Source: Gemmatimonadaceae bacterium (GTDB lineage Bacteria; Gemmatimonadota; Gemmatimonadetes; Gemmatimonadales; Gemmatimonadaceae). From it: DNA of 8,150 nucleotides. The DNA lies in assembly GCA_013813605.1 (NCBI GenBank), contig JACCRL010000048.1, forward strand, positions 1 through 8,150, written 5' to 3'. Of the stretch, positions 6,038 to 8,150 are shown one piece after another. The notes below the pieces were generated by a model, which saw only the letters and a list, made by a program, of their open reading frames with translations, did not search any database and was not told where the DNA came from. Position 1 is the stretch's first letter. Every line of letters begins with the position of its first letter. Both the position numbers and the translations under genes were made by a program.

Positions 6038-6759
6038 TCTACGAAGAGCACCTTCGCGCCGCGGAGGCCGCCGCGTGGTCAGTGGAGAGCATCGGCTGGG
6101 ATCGCATCGACAGGTCGCAGGCGCAGCGCGAGCCGGAGATTCTGTCGGCGCTGCACGATGCCGCTCTCATCGAAGGCTATTTGCCGGTGTTTGCACCGCG
6201 CATGATGCGGCTGCTGTGGGATGATGTGGACGCAACGGCGATCCTCAGTCTCGAGCTGTACGAAGGCCTCCGGCACTACACGGCGCTCAAGCGATATCTG
6301 GACGTTGTGGGCTTTGAAGGAACCAGAGTTTCCGAGGAGGCGCTCGTTGTGGCACGGACCAGGGCAGCCGGCATTCGCTATCGCGCGGAAGATGTCCTGG
6401 CGCATCTCACCAGCTTCATGTGCTCGGAGCTCTTCGCCGCGCACTTCTTTCGGCGCCTCGGCGAGCAGACGCGCGAGCCGGTGCTGCGCGAGCTGCTTGC
6501 GTACATGACGAGAGATGAGCTGCGACACAGCGCCGGTGCGGCGGCCCTGATCAGGAAGAGGCTCGATGCTGATCCGTCGCTTGCGGGCGAAGTGCTCGCC
6601 GCCGCCGAGCACTTCCGGCACTACGGCAGCGACGTGGTCGATGTGCCGGTGGCGCAGGAGAACGACTTCGAGGCAATCATGGCAATGAACAGGAAGGTGC
6701 GGCAGCTGTGCGGGCTCGCGCCAACGGAGCATTTGAAGGAGGAGCTGGCCAATGGATAG
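6034..6759 (+). CDS. Acyl-ACP-desaturase-like diiron protein with an altered metal ligand
   Basis: A 241-residue, all-helical protein; plant and actinobacterial acyl-ACP desaturases are larger (about 280-360). Alignment by eye to stearoyl-ACP desaturase: IEGYLPVF (E47) matches the TEEALPTY helix, YEGLRHYTALKRYL (H81) matches the EENRHGDLLNKYL helix, LTSFMCSELFAAHF (E132) matches YTSFQERATFISH, and TRDELRHSAGAA (E162, H165) matches ADEKRHETAY. The position of the bridging glutamate three residues before the first histidine is glycine (G78); E77 is one residue away. So five of six canonical ligands are present and one is shifted or lost. Known relatives desaturate acyl chains bound to ACP, using O2 and electrons from ferredoxin. 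The likely carrier partner is the fused domain in the next gene or the one at 4051. GTG 6034 overlaps the upstream TGA in the classic GTGA form, preceded by AAGGCGG at 6023-6029. Confidence 0.75.
   Translation: MIYEEHLRAAEAAAWSVESIGWDRIDRSQAQREPEILSALHDAALIEGYLPVFAPRMMRLLWDDVDATAILSLELYEGLRHYTALKRYLDVVGFEGTRVSEEALVVARTRAAGIRYRAEDVLAHLTSFMCSELFAAHFFRRLGEQTREPVLRELLAYMTRDELRHSAGAAALIRKRLDADPSLAGEVLAAAEHFRHYGSDVVDVPVAQENDFEAIMAMNRKVRQLCGLAPTEHLKEELANG
6736..6742 (+). promoter_or_regulatory. Strong Shine-Dalgarno site for the last operon gene
   Basis: AAGGAGG lies nine bases before ATG 6752, inside the upstream coding region. It is the best ribosome-binding site in the window and fixes the start of the diiron-ACP gene. 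Confidence 0.75.
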
Positions 6760-7615
6760 GAGATCATCGAACGGAAAGGACCGTGCTGGCGGACTGGAGA
6801 TCAGCGAGAACGATCTCTGGCTGTTGAGCTATTACCGCGAATCGGAGCTGGCGGGGGGGTTGCTGATGGGCCGCCTCGCGCGCGAGACGGATGACGACGA
6901 CCTGCGCGTGCGACTCACGGAGCATTGTGCCGAGGAAGTGGCGCACGCCTGGGCGTGGACGGAAACGATCCTGAAAGTCGGTGGTCGGCCGAAGCGCGTG
7001 CGTGAGACCTATCAGTCGCGCTACTACGCGGCGCTTGGCGATCCCTCGAGCATGCTCGAGATTCTTGCGCTGACGCAGATCTTCGAGCGGCGTGTGGTGC
7101 GCCACTTCCGGGCGCATCTGTCGTGGCCGGACGTACATCCCGAAGTGGCGAAGACTCTGCAGCGCCTGATCGACGAGGAAGTCGGCCACATTCGGTGGGT
7201 GAAGGACCGGCTGGATGCGTATTCCGCCACGCACGGGCAGCGCGTCGTGGATGAGATGATGGCGAAATTCCAGGGCGTTGATGAAGAAGTGTACGCGGAG
7301 CTGTCGCGCTTCCGGAATTCATTCGAGAGCGTTGCGGGCCCCAGGCATGCGGAGGATGAAGGCGCGCGTTGCGAGATCGAGGAGCGCCTGACGCAAATGG
7401 TGGCGGAGGTGTTGAACCGCGACGATCCTCAACTACGTCCGGGCAGCCAGCTCGCCGATCTGGGCGTTGACTCGCTTGACCTTGTTGTTTTCATGATGGC
7501 AGTCGAGGAAGAGTTCGAGGTTGAGTTCTCGCGCGAGGATCAGAAAAGGGTGCGAACGCTTGCAGACGTGGCGGCCCGGATCAGGGAGCGACAAGGCCGA
7601 CTGGTCGTGGTGTAG
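6752..7615 (+). CDS. Ferritin-like diiron protein fused to a C-terminal acyl carrier domain
   Basis: A 287-residue two-domain protein. Residues about 16-160 form a four-helix ferritin-like bundle with a complete diiron ligand set: E32 (or E30) in YYRESELAGG, E62-x-x-H65 in AEEVAHAWAW, E112 in IFERRVVRHF, and E143-x-x-H146 in DEEVGHIRWV. A charged linker (about 165-205) leads to a carrier domain at 207-280, with the phosphopantetheine serine S241 in LGVDSLDLVVFMMAVEEEF and a typical acidic helix 2. Ferritin-like diiron proteins include O2-dependent oxidases, hydroxylases and N-oxygenases; which reaction applies here is not readable. The fusion suggests that it acts on a substrate bound to its own carrier, or that the carrier serves the preceding desaturase-like protein. 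ATG 6752 overlaps the upstream TAG by 8 bases and has a strong AAGGAGG site. Its last 35 bases overlap the converging histidine kinase gene. Confidence 0.88.
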   Translation: MDRRSSNGKDRAGGLEISENDLWLLSYYRESELAGGLLMGRLARETDDDDLRVRLTEHCAEEVAHAWAWTETILKVGGRPKRVRETYQSRYYAALGDPSSMLEILALTQIFERRVVRHFRAHLSWPDVHPEVAKTLQRLIDEEVGHIRWVKDRLDAYSATHGQRVVDEMMAKFQGVDEEVYAELSRFRNSFESVAGPRHAEDEGARCEIEERLTQMVAEVLNRDDPQLRPGSQLADLGVDSLDLVVFMMAVEEEFEVEFSREDQKRVRTLADVAARIRERQGRLVVV

Positions 7616-8150
7616 CAGCGTGGAGTGGCAGCCAGAGAGTGAACACTGAGCCGGTGCTGCCAGCGCTCGCCACCGTGAGCTCCCCTCCCAGCAGCCGCGA
7701 GATGCGTCGCGCGATGGCCAGGCCGAGCCCTGCGCCGGGCTTGTCGGCGTGCACCCGCAGCCTGGAGAATTCGTCGAATATTCTTTCGGTCTGTTCTCCG
7801 GGAATTCCGGGCCCTGTGTCGATCACATCGATAGCAGCCCACGGTGTCCCCGCGGCAGCGGCGTTGCGCGGTCTCGTTTCCGCACGAACCTTGATCTGCC
7901 CGCCTTCGGGCGTGTACTTGATGGCGTTGGAGAGCAGGTTCCCCAGGATCTGCTGCACCCGCTGAGGATCGGTTGTCAGAAGGGGAAGACCCTTGGGAAG
8001 CTCCAGGTCAAGGCGGTGTCCGGCCGCCGCGGCGGTGGCCGAGTGTTCATGGATCGTCTCCCTGATGACTGAGGCGAGCTCCGTTTCGAGGAGAGTGATG
8101 CGCAGCTGACCGCCTTCCGCGCGCGACAGGTCGAGGATGTCGTCAATGAG
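7581..8150 (-). CDS. Sensor histidine kinase, C-terminal part (end of HisKA and HATPase_c)
   Basis: On the minus strand the frame is open from the right edge of the window to TGA at 7583-7581; about 189 residues are visible and the N-terminal sensor and phosphoacceptor helix lie outside. The visible part begins LIDDILDLSRAEGGQLRI, typical of the second dimerisation helix of HisKA. It then has the ATP-binding elements of HATPase_c: N box NLLSNAIKYTPEGG (near 7940-7899), G1 box DTGPGIP (7820-7800), F box FDEFSR (near 7775) and G2 box GAGLGLAIARRI (7736-7701). It ends with LWLPLHAATPRPVGLVAP. The GTG codon at 7958 is internal (VQQILGNLL), not a start. The gene converges on the operon and overlaps its last gene by 35 bases. 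No response regulator is visible in the window, so a link to the operon is not shown. Confidence 0.95.
   Translation of the reverse strand, partial: LIDDILDLSRAEGGQLRITLLETELASVIRETIHEHSATAAAAGHRLDLELPKGLPLLTTDPQRVQQILGNLLSNAIKYTPEGGQIKVRAETRPRNAAAAGTPWAAIDVIDTGPGIPGEQTERIFDEFSRLRVHADKPGAGLGLAIARRISRLLGGELTVASAGSTGSVFTLWLPLHAATPRPVGLVAP
7626..7662. repeat. Imperfect hairpin-forming inverted repeat after the operon stop
   Basis: TGGCAGC (7626-7632) and GCTGCCA (7656-7662) are complementary arms with a 23-base loop that contains a smaller AGT/ACT dyad. It starts 10 bases after the stop of the last operon gene and lies within the histidine kinase coding region. No T-tract follows on either strand, so it is a weak candidate for transcript-end structure only. 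Confidence 0.25.

Larger units (their letters stand above)
1866..7615 (+). other. Six-gene overlapping operon: putative aminoacyl/acyl carrier-protein biosynthetic cluster
   Basis: Six genes on one strand overlap end to start by 22 (or 4, depending on the second gene's start), 7, 17, 4 and 8 bases, with no gap anywhere, which points to one transcript and translational coupling. The content is consistent with one pathway: condensing enzyme, thioester-type reductase, carrier domain fused to an amino-acid-activating ligase, methyltransferase-like protein, acyl-ACP-desaturase-like diiron protein, and ferritin-like diiron protein fused to a carrier domain. No phosphopantetheinyl transferase, thioesterase, transporter or dedicated regulator is present in the window. 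That the genes form one operon is strongly supported; that they form one pathway is inference. Confidence 0.85.

Noticed and set aside
7639..8072. Plus-strand open frames of about 107-108 codons at the right end
   Set aside because: They are antisense to the histidine kinase, whose N, G1, F and G2 boxes are unmistakable.
1..8150. tRNA genes, rRNA, CRISPR repeats, insertion-sequence ends, riboswitches
   Set aside because: Reading both strands showed no cloverleaf-like segment, regularly spaced repeat, transposase or terminal repeat; gaps between genes are all under about 140 bases.

Overview
GC-rich bacterial DNA, dense in genes, with strong G/C bias at third codon positions and many GTG starts. 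The sequence contains no rRNA or other marker that fixes the taxon. The style fits a soil-type phylum such as Gemmatimonadota or Acidobacteriota, but that is only a guess.

Left flank (1-1801, plus strand): the C-terminal end of a multi-pass membrane protein, probably a transporter permease; a small helical protein of unknown function (444-737); an SRPBCC/START-fold small-ligand-binding protein (838-1272); and a three-helix membrane protein with a small soluble C-terminal domain (1298-1801). None of these is clearly tied to the next region.

Centre (1866-7615, plus strand): the main content of the window, a six-gene operon in which every gene overlaps the next by 4-22 bases. In order it encodes: a KAS III-like condensing enzyme; an NAD(P)-dependent SDR reductase of the thioester-reductase/male-sterility type; an acyl carrier domain fused to a class II aminoacyl-tRNA-synthetase-like domain that keeps the three zinc ligands of amino acid:[carrier protein] ligases; a SAM-methyltransferase-like protein; an acyl-ACP-desaturase-like diiron protein with one altered metal-ligand position; and a second, ferritin-like diiron protein carrying its own C-terminal acyl carrier domain. 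My reading is a biosynthetic pathway that activates a (probably small) amino acid with a tRNA-synthetase paralogue, holds it on a fused carrier domain, and combines carrier-bound intermediates by condensation, reduction, diiron oxidation and possibly methylation. The product cannot be read from the sequence. I do not recognise this gene set as a characterised pathway.

Right flank (7581-8150, minus strand): the C-terminal part of a sensor histidine kinase, converging on the operon and overlapping its last gene by 35 bases.

Regulatory signals are weak. Two genes (444 and 1866) have a TAnnnT -10-like hexamer exactly five bases before ATG, suggesting leaderless transcripts; a short inverted repeat precedes the operon; and a 14-bp perfect palindrome follows the first gene. 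No tRNA, rRNA, CRISPR array, insertion sequence or clear intrinsic terminator was seen.
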